Source of the DNA: Terriglobia bacterium
GTDB lineage: Bacteria; Acidobacteriota; Terriglobia; Terriglobales; Acidobacteriaceae
Assembly (NCBI GenBank): GCA_032252755.1
Contig: JAVUPY010000059.1
Coordinates: 62,001 to 126,000, forward strand
Length of the DNA stretch: 64,000 nucleotides
Direction of reading: 5' to 3'
Both the position numbers and the translations under genes were made by a program. Of this stretch, positions 43,868 to 52,904 are shown piece by piece (the first letter of the stretch is position 1; every line of letters starts with the position of its first letter). The notes under the pieces were generated by a model. It was not told the origin of the DNA. It did not search any database and saw nothing but the letters and a program-made list of their open reading frames with translations.

Positions 43868-44200
43868 TTACTGTTGCGTCGGGTCGTAGGGGAGAGTCGT
43901 GGCCGCCGTTCCGTTCGAGACGTCGAAGGTGATGGGGCGCTTGGGGACTTCGGGCAAATTGATGATGCTGGCGCGGCCATCGGAGTCGGTGCGGATTTCG
44001 AGATCGAGTTTGTGCCAGCCAAAGGCGCCATAGCGAATCAGGGTGTGAATGCGGGCGTTGTAGATCGGCTTTCCGGATGAATCCATCACATGAAAATCGG
44101 CTGCGCAGGAGCCGAGGTCGGCGCTGATTTTAGGAGCATCGGCGGCCATCGCCGAAAGCGAGAGCACAAGTAACAGGGCAAGAGTTCGCATCGAAGTCAT
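43868..44200 (-). CDS. small secreted protein with Ig-like fold
   Basis: A 110-residue protein with a signal peptide (TLALLLVLSLSAMAADA). The mature part has alternating beta strands (ADFHVMDSSGKPIYNARI, LEIRTDSDGRASIINLPE) resembling a transthyretin-like or carboxypeptidase-regulatory Ig domain. It stands alone, convergent with the glycosylase gene and divergent from alaS. Its function is unknown. Confidence 0.6.
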   Translation of the reverse strand: MTSMRTLALLLVLSLSAMAADAPKISADLGSCAADFHVMDSSGKPIYNARIHTLIRYGAFGWHKLDLEIRTDSDGRASIINLPEVPKRPITFDVSNGTAATTLPYDPTQQ

Positions 44201-44276
44201 CGTAGCACTCTAACGAGCATGCGTTAAACGGCACTGTCGGGCCGAATGTTAAAATCGAAGGTTCGAGACCTGGTGC

Positions 44277-44321
44277 GCGAACGAGACGTTCGCGCCACTG
44301 CCGGCGAGACGTCGGCGCTAC
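44277..44321 (+). repeat. tandem CGAGACG hairpins just before alaS
   Basis: Two adjacent hairpins share an AGA loop: GCGAACG/CGTTCGC (44277-44293) and GCCGGCG/CGTCGGC (44300-44316, with one G-T pair). Each is followed by GCGC plus an AC-ending tail (GCGCCAC, GCGCTAC). They lie 16-60 nt ahead of the alaS ATG, inside its presumed leader. A similar hairpin with a GCGCTAC end is at 48460-48481, before the CreD-like gene. Confidence 0.5.
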
Positions 44322-44336
44322 GAAAGACCCTCTCTT

Positions 44337-47069
44337 ATGCTTAGCGGCAACGAAATTCGTCGCATGTTCCTGGACTTCTTTGTCCAAAAGGGCCACAAGG
44401 AAGTCCACTCGTCTTCGCTTGTTCCGGCAAACGATCCGACCCTGCTCTTCACCAACGCCGGAATGAATCAATTCAAGGACGTTTTCCTTGGGCTCGAGAA
44501 GCGCGATTACTCGCGAGCGACCACGTCCCAGAAGTGCGTGCGCGCCGGCGGCAAGCACAACGATCTGGAGAACGTGGGGTTCACGAACCGTCACCATACG
44601 TTCTTCGAGATGCTGGGCAATTTCAGCTTCGGCGATTACTTCAAGAAGGACGCCGTCGCCTACGCGTGGGAACTGGTGACCTCGCCGAATTGGTTCAACA
44701 TTCCGGCGTCGAAGCTCTTCGTCACTATTTTCAAGGGCGAGAACGGGGTTCCGCGCGATGAAGAGGCTTACGGGCATTGGGTCGCGCAGGGAGTGGAGAA
44801 GAGCCGCATCTACGAGATGGGGATGAAGGACAACTTCTGGGCAATGGGCGACACGGGGCCGTGCGGGCCGTGCTCGGAGATTCATTTCGACATGGGAGCG
44901 ATCGCCAGCAGCGAAGGCCACACCGATTGCGAGTTCGGGTGCGAATGCGGGCGATACGTCGAGATCTGGAACCTGGTTTTCATGCAGTTCGACCGCGATG
45001 CGAGCGGGAAGTTGAACCCACTGCCGAAACCGTCGATCGATACCGGAGCGGGCCTGGAGCGCGTGACGGCGGTGATGCAGGGCGTAGTTTCGAATTACGA
45101 AACCGATTTGTTTATCCCGCTAATCAAGCGGGCGGCGGAGTTGACCGGGGTATCGCTGGCGAAGGAAGACAAGCGCGAGGATGAGGAGATCAAGACGCAT
45201 ACGGGCGCGGCTTCGCTGCGGGTAATTGCAGATCATGCTCGGGCGGCGACGTTTTTGATTGCCGATGGAGTGCTGCCGGCGAATGAGGGTCGCGGGTATG
45301 TGCTGCGGAAGATCATTCGGCGCGCGATTCGGCATGGGCGTCTGCTGGGGCAGAACAGGCCGTTCCTCTTCGAGATGGTCCACGCAGTGCGCGACGAGAT
45401 GCAGGGCGCGTATCCGGAGCTAAAGGAAGCGGCGGAACGGGTTTCAAAGGTCGTGCATACGGAAGAGACGCGGTTCGCGCACACGCTGGATATCGGGTTG
45501 AAGCGACTGGAAGACGACCTTGCGCCGCTGGTGAAGACGAGGCAGGAGCATCCGTCAGCACGCGCGATGTACTCGGGCGAGAAGGCGTTCAAGCTGTACG
45601 ACACGTTTGGTCTGCCGTTGGACTTCATGGTGGACGCGGCCCGTGACCAGGGGATTCTGTTCGACCAGCCCGGATTCGATCGCGCGATGGAAGAGCAGCG
45701 CTCGACCGCACGGGCTAGTTGGAAGGGCGCGGCGAAGCAGACGGCTAATCCGGCGTATAGCGCGTTGCCGGCGAGCGTTTTCGAGGGCTATCGGCAGACG
45801 GAGTCAGACGATTGCGAGGTGCTGGCCATCATCAAGGGCGGTACCGGCGCACGCGAGCTGAAACCTGGCGAAGAGGGCGAGGTCATTCTCGATCACACGC
45901 CGTTCTACGCCGAGGCTGGCGGGCAGGTCGGGGATCGCGGGTGGCTGTACAGCGGAGACCGCACTGTTGTGGTTGCGGAGGTTACGGGCGTGCATTACCC
46001 GGTTCAGGGCGTTCGCGCGCATACGATCATTGCGCGGCAACCTATCGTCGTCGGCGACAAGGTAGACGCGGTTGTCGATACCGAGCGCCGCGAGGCGACC
46101 ATGCGTCACCACACCGGCACGCACCTGTTACATGCGGCGCTGCGGAACGTGCTGGGAACGCATGTGAAGCAGGCTGGGTCGCTGGTCGATCCGGAGCATC
46201 TGCGCTTCGACTTCTCGCACTTCACCGGCGTGGCGGATTCGGAGCTGCAGGACATCGAGGACCTGGCGAACAAAGAGGTCCTGAAGAACGATCGCGTTGA
46301 GGTGATCGAGGATGTGCCGATTGATGTGGCGGTCAACGAGTATCACGCGATGGCGCTGTTCGGCGAAAAGTACGGCGACAAGGTGCGCGTGATCCGGATC
46401 GGCGATTTCTCGACCGAGCTTTGCGGCGGCACGCACACAAAAGCCACGGGCGAGATCGGGCTGATCAAGGTTCTGAGCGAAGGTTCGGTTTCGAGCGGCG
46501 TGCGAAGACTCGAAGCGGTGGCCGGAGAGGTCTCACTGCTCCACTTCCGCAAGGATCATGAACTGGAAGGCGTGGTGTCGTCGCTGGTGGGACGCAAGAG
46601 CGAGGGGTCACCGGCTGAGGCGCTGCGGGCGGAGTTGGACAAGCGCGAGGAAGAACTCAAGCGCCTGCGCAAGGAGCTCGAGCAGGTACGAATGAAGTCG
46701 GCGGCATCGTCGGTGGCTTCGGCGGATCAGAACGCGCGGACCGTGAAGGGCGTGAAAGTGCTGGCCCAGCGTGCGGACAACCTCGAGCGCCCACAACTGC
46801 GCACATTGGTCGATAACCTGCGCAACAAACTTGGCTCCGGCGTGGTCATCATCGGCTCGGTCGCCGACGGCAAGGTGGCGATCATCGTCGGGGTGACGAA
46901 AGACCTCACCGATAAGGTGCCGGCTGGAAAAGTTGTCGGACAGGTTGCGAAGGTTGTCGGCGGGTCGGGCGGTGGAAGGCCGGACCTGGCGGAAGCGGGT
47001 GGGAAGAATCCTGAGGCGCTGGATCAGGCGCTGAGGGAGAGCTACGGGGTTGTGGAGAGCATGCTGTGA
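44337..47069 (+). CDS. alaS: alanyl-tRNA synthetase
   Basis: Charges and proof-reads tRNA-Ala. The 910-residue protein has the class II catalytic core ([34 protein letters not shown]), the editing site [17 protein letters not shown] with [13 protein letters not shown], a coiled-coil linker and the C-terminal Gly-rich domain ([17 protein letters not shown]). In the insertion [20 protein letters not shown] marks the bacterial type. No ribosome-binding site is evident; the leader instead contains two tandem hairpins. A 35-nt-arm hairpin follows the stop. Confidence 0.96.
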   Translation: MLSGNEIRRMFLDFFVQKGHKEVHSSSLVPANDPTLLFTNAGMNQFKDVFLGLEKRDYSRATTSQKCVRAGGKHNDLENVGFTNRHHTFFEMLGNFSFGDYFKKDAVAYAWELVTSPNWFNIPASKLFVTIFKGENGVPRDEEAYGHWVAQGVEKSRIYEMGMKDNFWAMGDTGPCGPCSEIHFDMGAIASSEGHTDCEFGCECGRYVEIWNLVFMQFDRDASGKLNPLPKPSIDTGAGLERVTAVMQGVVSNYETDLFIPLIKRAAELTGVSLAKEDKREDEEIKTHTGAASLRVIADHARAATFLIADGVLPANEGRGYVLRKIIRRAIRHGRLLGQNRPFLFEMVHAVRDEMQGAYPELKEAAERVSKVVHTEETRFAHTLDIGLKRLEDDLAPLVKTRQEHPSARAMYSGEKAFKLYDTFGLPLDFMVDAARDQGILFDQPGFDRAMEEQRSTARASWKGAAKQTANPAYSALPASVFEGYRQTESDDCEVLAIIKGGTGARELKPGEEGEVILDHTPFYAEAGGQVGDRGWLYSGDRTVVVAEVTGVHYPVQGVRAHTIIARQPIVVGDKVDAVVDTERREATMRHHTGTHLLHAALRNVLGTHVKQAGSLVDPEHLRFDFSHFTGVADSELQDIEDLANKEVLKNDRVEVIEDVPIDVAVNEYHAMALFGEKYGDKVRVIRIGDFSTELCGGTHTKATGEIGLIKVLSEGSVSSGVRRLEAVAGEVSLLHFRKDHELEGVVSSLVGRKSEGSPAEALRAELDKREEELKRLRKELEQVRMKSAASSVASADQNARTVKGVKVLAQRADNLERPQLRTLVDNLRNKLGSGVVIIGSVADGKVAIIVGVTKDLTDKVPAGKVVGQVAKVVGGSGGGRPDLAEAGGKNPEALDQALRESYGVVESML

Positions 47070-47074
47070 GCCCG

Positions 47075-47160
47075 ATTGACGATTGACGATTTTCTCATTG
47101 ACGATTGAAACCCAAAACCAAGTAGTTCAATCGTCAATGTTGAAATCGTCAATCGTCAAT
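47075..47160. repeat. large hairpin between convergent alaS and the CreD-like gene
   Basis: Arms of 35 nt at 47075-47109 and 47126-47160 match at 32 of 35 positions; the three mismatches cluster. Each arm is built from ATTGACG units. A third, unpaired copy lies at 36462-36496. Position between two converging genes suggests a bidirectional terminator or transcript-end stabiliser, and the repeat composition suggests a mobile or expanded origin. Confidence 0.65.
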
Positions 47161-47168
47161 TTTCTTTC

Positions 47169-48446
47169 TTAGTCCAACATACTCGCTCCATTCGCCGGGT
47201 TTGCTCTTGCTGGTTTCGGTAATGAGACCTTCGCGAACTTCTCTGCCCATTTGATTCGGCCGGTCATCTGCATCACCACGAATAGGGTGATGATGGAACC
47301 GATCGTCACCGCGAGTCCGGTGAATCCCTTGAAGAAGAAGGCATAGGAGAACAGCACCAGGTAGATGAACTGGGAGATGCCGGCCTCGACGGCGGCGAAG
47401 CGCATGCCTACGACCAGGCGCAGGTAGCTGATGACGAGGAAGATCGAGACCGCCGAACAGATGAAGAAGGCCGCGTGGATGTAGATGTGGTCGACGAGGT
47501 AGGCGAGCAGCAGGTGGAAGGCGAAGAACGCGGTCGCAAGGAAGAAGTAGTTCATCGGGTGGAGATCGATGTCGCGCATGGTGGTGATGATCAGCATCAG
47601 GAAAAAGAAAAAGAAGAGCGATACGGGTGCGAAGAAGCTGATTTGACCGGCGAGCGGGCCGGGCTGAAGTTTCTCGGGCATGACCATGCCGATATCGAAG
47701 CCGGAGAGCAGGCTTGAATATTTCCAGGTGAGGAGCCAACCATTGCCGCTCGGCTGCTTGTCGGTGGGCGAAAGCGTGTTTTCGGGGAAATCAATTTCCT
47801 TGAAGTTCGTGGTCATCTGCAGGTTGAAATTGCGCACCTGGTTCACTTCCCCGCCGAAACGGTAGCTCCAGTTATCGAGTCCCTGCGACTTGTAACCGAT
47901 GTTGTACACGACGGCCTGGTGGGCGGGGACGCGAAGGCTGACCTGGGCGTTGTCAGTGCTGTTGTCGGGCGCGAGCGGCTGTCCGTTGGCGAGGATGCGG
48001 AAGTCGTCGTAGATAGCTTTCGCGGCGGGATAGGGGAAGCGCAGATAGACCAACTGCTCGGTGTCGCTGTCATTGCGGAAGGTATAGTCGCCGGCGAAAT
48101 CGACTTTATAGGTCGCGTACCAGAGCAGGCCTTTCTGGCGGTGCTCAAGGTTGAGGTTGACCTTGATGGCGCTGGCCTGAAGAGGCAGGTCGTGGCGGAC
48201 GGAACGCTTCACGTTTTCGACGATCTTACGGCCGTCGATCTCCTTGGTGTTCGTGTCCTCAACTTCTGTCGAGTACCAGGCAGTTGGCGGCAGTTGCGCC
48301 TGTGCGGTTCCCCAGGTGCTGGAGACGCGCTGGCGGAGGTCAGGCGTCAGGCCATTGGTGCGGGCGAGGATGGTTCCGCCGAGGATCATCCAGGCGATAG
48401 AGGTGGCGATGAAGATGAAGACGATGGCGGCGATGCGCTTGATCAT
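47169..48446 (-). CDS. inner-membrane CreD-like protein
   Basis: A 425-residue membrane protein. An N-terminal helix (about 4-28) and a large extracytoplasmic beta-rich domain (about 30-250) are followed by about six C-terminal helices (FFAPVSLFFFFFLMLIITTM onward). This matches the CreD/colicin-E2-tolerance family, whose role in envelope integrity is poorly defined. No creBC two-component genes are adjacent. A GCCGGGC hairpin (48460-48476) precedes the ribosome-binding site region (GGAGAAC). Confidence 0.8.
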   Translation of the reverse strand: MIKRIAAIVFIFIATSIAWMILGGTILARTNGLTPDLRQRVSSTWGTAQAQLPPTAWYSTEVEDTNTKEIDGRKIVENVKRSVRHDLPLQASAIKVNLNLEHRQKGLLWYATYKVDFAGDYTFRNDSDTEQLVYLRFPYPAAKAIYDDFRILANGQPLAPDNSTDNAQVSLRVPAHQAVVYNIGYKSQGLDNWSYRFGGEVNQVRNFNLQMTTNFKEIDFPENTLSPTDKQPSGNGWLLTWKYSSLLSGFDIGMVMPEKLQPGPLAGQISFFAPVSLFFFFFLMLIITTMRDIDLHPMNYFFLATAFFAFHLLLAYLVDHIYIHAAFFICSAVSIFLVISYLRLVVGMRFAAVEAGISQFIYLVLFSYAFFFKGFTGLAVTIGSIITLFVVMQMTGRIKWAEKFAKVSLPKPARANPANGASMLD

Positions 48447-48459
48447 AGAGTTCTCCTGG

Positions 48460-48476
48460 GCCGGGCAGCGCCCGGC
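48460..48476. repeat. GCCGGGC hairpin in the CreD-like leader
   Basis: A perfect 7-bp stem with an AGC loop, followed by GCTAC. It resembles the tandem hairpins before alaS in loop size and in the GCGCTAC end. It lies 14 nt ahead of the CreD-like start codon. Confidence 0.4.
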
Positions 48477-48577
48477 GCTACATCGATTGGGAGCCGCCGA
48501 CTCCCTCGCTTGCGGAGTACTTTATATTACAAAGTTTTGCAGTTTGCAAATTAATTTTGGAATTTGAACAGCGTTGT

Positions 48578-49300
48578 CTATTTCTTTGAATCGGTGAGGG
48601 GCACGCCGTGCCACGGGCAGAAGTTCCAGTTGCTCTGAACCCTCTCTTTGCCGACGGGACAATACTTCGGCGGCATGAGGGAATTGAGGGGCAGGTTCCA
48701 GGTCCAGGTCTTTTCCGGGCCGGCAAGTTTACGCATGACGACCGAAAAAGAACCGCGCTCTTTGGCGGCGGCAATCGGTTTTCCGGCCTTGTCCTTTGCC
48801 GGGAAGTACAGGATCAAGAGGTTTTCGCCGAGTTTACCGAGAGCATTGACGAAGACTGGGCGCATAACGGTGGCGAATCCTTGCGCGTCGCCGCTGATCT
48901 CAGCTGTCTTGAGGGGTCCATATGTTGCACCGGAGGCATCCTGCAACAGGATGTTCTGCCGCACATCGTCCTCGCTGAACCATTGGATATTTCCGAAACC
49001 GCCCACCTTGCCGACGGCAACAACCAACATGGTGTAGTTGCCCAAAGCGTTGAAGGCGTTCTGCCCCCCACTGCCGCCATGCGCCTCGGCGGCTGCCTCC
49101 CAGAAATCCACCGGGATCCACCAGATCATTCCAGTAGTGTTGTCGCCAGAAACGTGCTGTTGGGTTTCCTGGATGATTTCCTCGACCTTCGGCTGAAAGT
49201 TGTTAGACGCGGCTGGTGAAGACGGCTGCTGGGCAATCGCAAGTGCAGCAACCATCACGATCAAGAAAACTGTCGCAATAATACGGAAAGAGAGGCGCAC
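48578..49300 (-). CDS. secreted protein of unknown function with C-terminal zinc-ribbon-like motif
   Basis: A 240-residue exported protein: signal peptide (IIATVFLIVMVAALAIAQ), then a globular domain with no family I recognise. The last 25 residues contain CPVGKERVQSNWNFCPWHG, in which one Cys near the start of the motif and a CPWHG near its end could bind a metal. The GTG at 49300 has AAGGAG 6 nt upstream. A good promoter lies at 49323-49351. It is divergent from the transglycosylase gene. Confidence 0.7.
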   Translation of the reverse strand: MRLSFRIIATVFLIVMVAALAIAQQPSSPAASNNFQPKVEEIIQETQQHVSGDNTTGMIWWIPVDFWEAAAEAHGGSGGQNAFNALGNYTMLVVAVGKVGGFGNIQWFSEDDVRQNILLQDASGATYGPLKTAEISGDAQGFATVMRPVFVNALGKLGENLLILYFPAKDKAGKPIAAAKERGSFSVVMRKLAGPEKTWTWNLPLNSLMPPKYCPVGKERVQSNWNFCPWHGVPLTDSKK

Positions 49301-49322
49301 CGGGATCTCCTTGGGAAATAAC

Positions 49323-49351
49323 TACATATCATGGGTGGTCAGTAACTCCAA
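49323..49351 (-). promoter_or_regulatory. sigma-70-type promoter for the secreted protein at 48578
   Basis: On the minus strand TTGGAG (49351-49346) and TATGTA (49328-49323) are separated by exactly 17 nt. The start codon lies 23 nt after the -10 box, leaving room for the AAGGAG ribosome-binding site. Both boxes match consensus in most positions. Confidence 0.55.
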
Positions 49352-49491
49352 TGAAAACAAATAGCGCGTGCGCGGTGGTTACCAAAAGGGCGTTGACCCT
49401 TCGTGTTCCGGGGGGTCTGAATTGGGCGGAAATGCCTTGTTTTCTTGGGGTTTTCTCCCCTTCACTACCGTGATTCCCCATCTTCTCGCGA

Positions 49492-49521
49492 TTGAATGGG
49501 CGGGGGTTACCGACCTATAAT
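49492..49521 (+). promoter_or_regulatory. sigma-70-type promoter for the transglycosylase leader
   Basis: TTGAAT (49492-49497) and a consensus TATAAT (49516-49521) are 18 nt apart. Transcription would start near 49528, leaving a leader of about 240 nt before the coding region. Such a long leader fits the structured RNA that follows. Confidence 0.65.
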
Positions 49522-49527
49522 CCAAGC

Positions 49528-49720
49528 ACTCTGGGCGCACACAGGTTCTTCAGCGGCCCCCTGCGTCCTTGCGGTTTTTGAACGAAACAGACCGGGTTAG
49601 GCGCCAAAGCGAGCGACGAACCTGGGACCCCGAAACGCTTCGGGGCGAGCCGCGTGGTAGGTAGACGGGAGTCCGAATGGTTTCGCAGAAGAGCGCAGTG
49701 CCAGGCGTGGAGACCCACAT
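49528..49720 (+). ncRNA. candidate ydaO/yuaA-type (c-di-AMP) riboswitch
   Basis: The leader contains blocks in the order seen in this class: AACGAAACAGACC, GGCGCCAAAGC, GACGAACCTGGGACC, a CCGAAACGCTTCGG hairpin, GGGGCGAGCC, then GTAGGTAGACGGGAGTCCGAA. The 5-prime GGCGCC could pair with AGGCG near 49703. The highly conserved 3-prime block usually reading like CAGCTAACC is not recognisable, so this may be a divergent or decayed copy. ydaO/yuaA riboswitches typically precede wall hydrolase genes, and a lytic transglycosylase and amidase follow here. A c-di-GMP-I class is the second possibility because of GGTAGGTAG. The match is from memory, not from a covariance search. Confidence 0.5.
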
Positions 49721-49776
49721 CTCCGCGGAGACGGAAAGGACCCAGATCTGCCAAAGGCGGGCTGATATGGGGCACC
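49714..49776. repeat. CCCACATCT / GATATGGGGCACC element, copy 3
   Basis: CCCACATCT (49714-49722) and CCCAGATCTGCC (49741-49752) precede GATATGGGGCACC (49764-49776). In the other copies this last block is GATGTGGGGCACC. Here a one-base change creates the ATG (49767-49769) that best fits as the transglycosylase start. Confidence 0.5.
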
Positions 49777-50636
49777 AATTCGCGGAGAAGGGGCACCGAG
49801 GCGTTCTGCGAGTTGCTGCGCTGGTGGCGGGCTGTGCCCTGCTGATCCCGACGACGACTTACGCGCAGGCCATCACTGTCCGCGAAGAGAACGGGCGCAA
49901 AGTTTTTGTCAACGACGACGTGCCTACTGTCACCGTGCGAGGCAAAAGAGTTCCGGCTATTCGCCTTGTACATTACGTGTACTGGTCCAACACAGAGCGT
50001 CGGTGGAAACCGGTGCCGGCACCTTCGCCGCACATCTTGAATGCCGCGCGCTATGCGGCAGCAGAGGTGGAGAATTTCGTTTCGGCGCAGCCCGCGGGGC
50101 CAAAGCCGACGTCGGCGAAAGTGAATCCGAACTATCGGCGGATTTCGCGAGGGCGCGTTGTGACATCGGAGGCAATCGACCAGGCGATTGAAGAGGCGGC
50201 CGCGAAGCACAATGTCGATCCGAACCTGGTGCGCGCGCTGGTAAAGGTGGAATCGAATTTCAATCCGACGGCGGTTTCGCGTAAAGGAGCCATGGGCCTG
50301 ATGCAATTGATGCCCGCGACGGCGCGCGAATTAAATGTTACGAACCCGTTCGATCCGGAACAAAATGTTGATGCCGGGGTTCGCCATTTAAAGCATTTGC
50401 TGGAGAGTTTCAATGGCAACGTGCCATTGTCACTGGCCGCGTACAACGCTGGACAAGGCGCGGTGCAACGAAATGGAGGAGTACCTCCTTATGCCGAGAC
50501 GCGTAATTATGTTCGCAGGATTACGAGTCTATATGGCATGCGCAATGTTGGTATGTCGTGGAGCGGGCCAATTCGGGCACCGATCCACGTTACGCGCGAT
50601 GAGCGCGGAGTTTTGACGTTTACGAACACGGATTAG
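49767..50636 (+). CDS. lytic transglycosylase (SLT, GH23-type)
   Basis: Cleaves the glycan strand of peptidoglycan. A signal peptide (VLRVAALVAGCALLIPTTTYAQ) leads to a small N-terminal domain. The SLT domain (about 140-255) follows: AIEEAAAKHNVDPNLVRALV, the catalytic Glu in KVESNF, GLMQLMPATA and SLAAYNAGQGAV. A further 30 residues end in TNTD. The ATG at 49767 (289 residues) is chosen because the signal peptide begins soon after. An upstream in-frame ATG at 49677 would lie in the structured leader. No good ribosome-binding site is seen. The amidase gene follows after 27 nt. Confidence 0.88.
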   Translation: MGHQFAEKGHRGVLRVAALVAGCALLIPTTTYAQAITVREENGRKVFVNDDVPTVTVRGKRVPAIRLVHYVYWSNTERRWKPVPAPSPHILNAARYAAAEVENFVSAQPAGPKPTSAKVNPNYRRISRGRVVTSEAIDQAIEEAAAKHNVDPNLVRALVKVESNFNPTAVSRKGAMGLMQLMPATARELNVTNPFDPEQNVDAGVRHLKHLLESFNGNVPLSLAAYNAGQGAVQRNGGVPPYAETRNYVRRITSLYGMRNVGMSWSGPIRAPIHVTRDERGVLTFTNTD

Positions 50637-50663
50637 CAGTTCCGGGAGAGTTGTAGAAGCAGA

Positions 50664-52904
50664 ATGGCGACGCTGTTCCAGACTCGTGGTAGGGTACTGG
50701 CCGCTATAGCACTCGCAGCACTGTGCGCGATTCCCGCGCCGGTTTGGGCTGCTGCGAGCAAGCATGAGCGGGCCCTTCAGGAGTTCGACAAGGCGGAAAC
50801 GCTGCGCGCCAACCTGGACCACCAGCGCGCCAGCGAGCGCGCCCGGAAAGACTTTCAGCGCGTTATCGACGCCTACCGCCGGGTCTATTACACCTCTCCA
50901 ACCAGCGTAAAAGCAGATCCCAGCGTCTTCGCCGTGGCGGAACTGATGGCGGAGATGGGGCACGCCTTCAAGGATGAGAAGGTACTTCGAGATGCGATCG
51001 GGCAGTATGAATTTCTGCGCAAGCAGTATCCAGGCAGCAGTCGCAGGGTGCAGGCGCTTTTCTCGATTGGCCAGATCTACAAAGAACTGAACGAGCCGGA
51101 CAAAGCCGAAGACTCATTCCGGGAACTGCTGAAGCGCTATCCCGGAAGCGACCAAGCCGACGATGCTAAGGCGGCTCTTGCTGAAATGGACCACCCTGCA
51201 CTGGCGAAGGCCAAGCGCGACAAGGGAAAGGATTCCGAACAGGCGAAGTTAACGCCCGTCCAGGACAAGCAGCAGAAGAAGTCCGAGGAAAAGACGGACG
51301 AAACTTCCGCAGGGCCAGCGTGGGTGACGGGTATACGGCACTGGTCAACGCCGGACTACACGCGGGTGGCGATCGACCTGGAAGGTGAAGTGAAATACGA
51401 GGCAGGAAGGGTACCGAACCCGGATCGCATCTTCTTCGACCTCCAGGATACGAAACTGGCGGCCTCGCTCGTGGGGAAATCGTTTGATGTGAGCGATAGT
51501 TTCCTGAAAAGGATTCGGATCGCTCAGTTTGAGCGCGGAACGACTCGTGTCGTTCTCGAAGTGGATGATGTCGCCGATTACTCTGCATTCCTGCTGCCGA
51601 ATCCCTACCGGTTGATCATCGACATCCACGGGCGCCAGCCACAACGGGAGACGAAAGTCGCAAAAGCCACGCCGCCGAAAAACGATGCCGCTGCCAAGAC
51701 GGATACGAAAGCGAAGGCAGAAGCCAAGTTGGGGAAGCCCGCGGTCAAGGTTGAGAAGAAGGCCGAGCCGCTGAAATCAGCGGAAACTAATAAGCCCGCC
51801 GTGATAAAGCCGGAGGCCCCGAACACGGTGGCGAACAAGGAAGCGCCGGTAAAGAAAGTGATTGTCGAGGCGGATGAAGACCCGGCTGCACCGAAGCACG
51901 ACACGACAAAGAGGCATACGGAGAAGTCCACGGTCGCGTCGGACGAGAGCGAGAAGCCGATTCCGAGCCCCGAGGCTATTGAGAAGACAGACCAAAAGAA
52001 AGTGGAGGTTTCGAAGCTTGAGGCGCCAGTAATCAAGGCGACGGAAAAGGCGACTTCGAAGCCAGTTGCGGAGTCGGTAGCGCCACGGGAAGCCAAGGGC
52101 AAGAAGGGCAAGATGCCGGTTTCGACGGCGCACACGGCCAAACCCATGGCGGATGGCGACACGACGCTGATCCGCGCTTTAGGCCTGAAGATTGGACGAA
52201 TCGTCGTCGATGCCGGGCACGGTGGCCACGACACGGGCACCATCGGACCGCATGGACTTCTGGAGAAAGACCTGACACTGGATGTCGCACTACGCTTGGG
52301 CAAACTGCTCCAGAACCGGTTAGGCGCGGAGGTGATCTACACGCGTGACGATGATACGTTCGTGCCGCTGGAGGAACGCACGGCGATTGCGAACCAGCAG
52401 CAGGCCGACCTGTTCATCTCCATTCATGCGAACTCCAGCAGCGACCCGGACGCGCGGGGAGTGGAAACGTATTATTTGAACTTCACTTCCTCGCCAGACG
52501 CCCTGGCCGTAGCCGCACGCGAAAATGCGGTGTCAGACAAATCGGTGCATGAACTGCAGGACCTCGTGAAGAAGATCGCGCTGAAAGAGAAGATCGAGGA
52601 ATCGCGCGAGTTCGCAATGGACGTTCAGCAACAATTACATGCCGGACTCGCGGCGAAGTCTCCGGCTATCCGCGATCGGGGGGTCAAGAAAGCTCCCTTC
52701 ATTGTGCTGATCGGCGCCAATATGCCCAGCATCCTTGCCGAGATATCGTTCCTCTCGAATCCTACCGATGAGAAACGCCTCAAGACCCCGGCGTATCGCC
52801 AGAAGATTGCCGAAGCCCTCTATCGTGGCATTGCCCGCTACGCCAACGGCCTGAGCGGAGTGAAAGTGGCAACCCGTAGCTCTGGATCTCTTGGGCAGCA
52901 ATAA
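50664..52904 (+). CDS. N-acetylmuramoyl-L-alanine amidase with TPR and AMIN domains
   Basis: Removes stem peptides from peptidoglycan. Domain order in 746 residues: signal peptide (about 1-29), TPR/coiled repeats (about 35-175), AMIN domain (about 213-325, WVTGIRHWSTPDYTRVAIDL), a long Lys/Ala/Pro/Glu-rich linker (about 330-505), then Amidase_3 (about 510-735). The zinc ligands are in VVDAGHGGHDTG, LEKDLTLDVAL, and ISIHAN; the catalytic Glu is in ILAEISFLSN. The AMIN domain would target it to septal or other wall sites. It is transcribed after the transglycosylase gene, and the two probably work together. Confidence 0.93.
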   Translation: MATLFQTRGRVLAAIALAALCAIPAPVWAAASKHERALQEFDKAETLRANLDHQRASERARKDFQRVIDAYRRVYYTSPTSVKADPSVFAVAELMAEMGHAFKDEKVLRDAIGQYEFLRKQYPGSSRRVQALFSIGQIYKELNEPDKAEDSFRELLKRYPGSDQADDAKAALAEMDHPALAKAKRDKGKDSEQAKLTPVQDKQQKKSEEKTDETSAGPAWVTGIRHWSTPDYTRVAIDLEGEVKYEAGRVPNPDRIFFDLQDTKLAASLVGKSFDVSDSFLKRIRIAQFERGTTRVVLEVDDVADYSAFLLPNPYRLIIDIHGRQPQRETKVAKATPPKNDAAAKTDTKAKAEAKLGKPAVKVEKKAEPLKSAETNKPAVIKPEAPNTVANKEAPVKKVIVEADEDPAAPKHDTTKRHTEKSTVASDESEKPIPSPEAIEKTDQKKVEVSKLEAPVIKATEKATSKPVAESVAPREAKGKKGKMPVSTAHTAKPMADGDTTLIRALGLKIGRIVVDAGHGGHDTGTIGPHGLLEKDLTLDVALRLGKLLQNRLGAEVIYTRDDDTFVPLEERTAIANQQQADLFISIHANSSSDPDARGVETYYLNFTSSPDALAVAARENAVSDKSVHELQDLVKKIALKEKIEESREFAMDVQQQLHAGLAAKSPAIRDRGVKKAPFIVLIGANMPSILAEISFLSNPTDEKRLKTPAYRQKIAEALYRGIARYANGLSGVKVATRSSGSLGQQ

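Larger units (their letters stand above)
49301..49766. other. 466-nt divergent gap with promoters and a structured leader
   Basis: Apart from the two promoters and the candidate riboswitch listed separately, the stretch 49360-49490 shows nothing I can name. It does have several C- and G-runs (TTCTCCCCTTC, TTCCGGGGGG). The last 55 nt before the transglycosylase start are a CCCACATCT/GGGGCACC repeat. Confidence 0.5.

Noticed and set aside
49528-49720. c-di-GMP-I riboswitch in place of ydaO/yuaA
   Set aside because: GGTAGGTAG and the following bases match, but the 5-prime GGGCAAACC and ACGCAAAGCC blocks with a GNRA-loop stem between them are not found. Kept only as an alternative.
49677-49766. 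Upstream ATG for the transglycosylase
   Set aside because: Lies in the structured leader and repeat; adds 30 residues before the signal peptide, which would block export.
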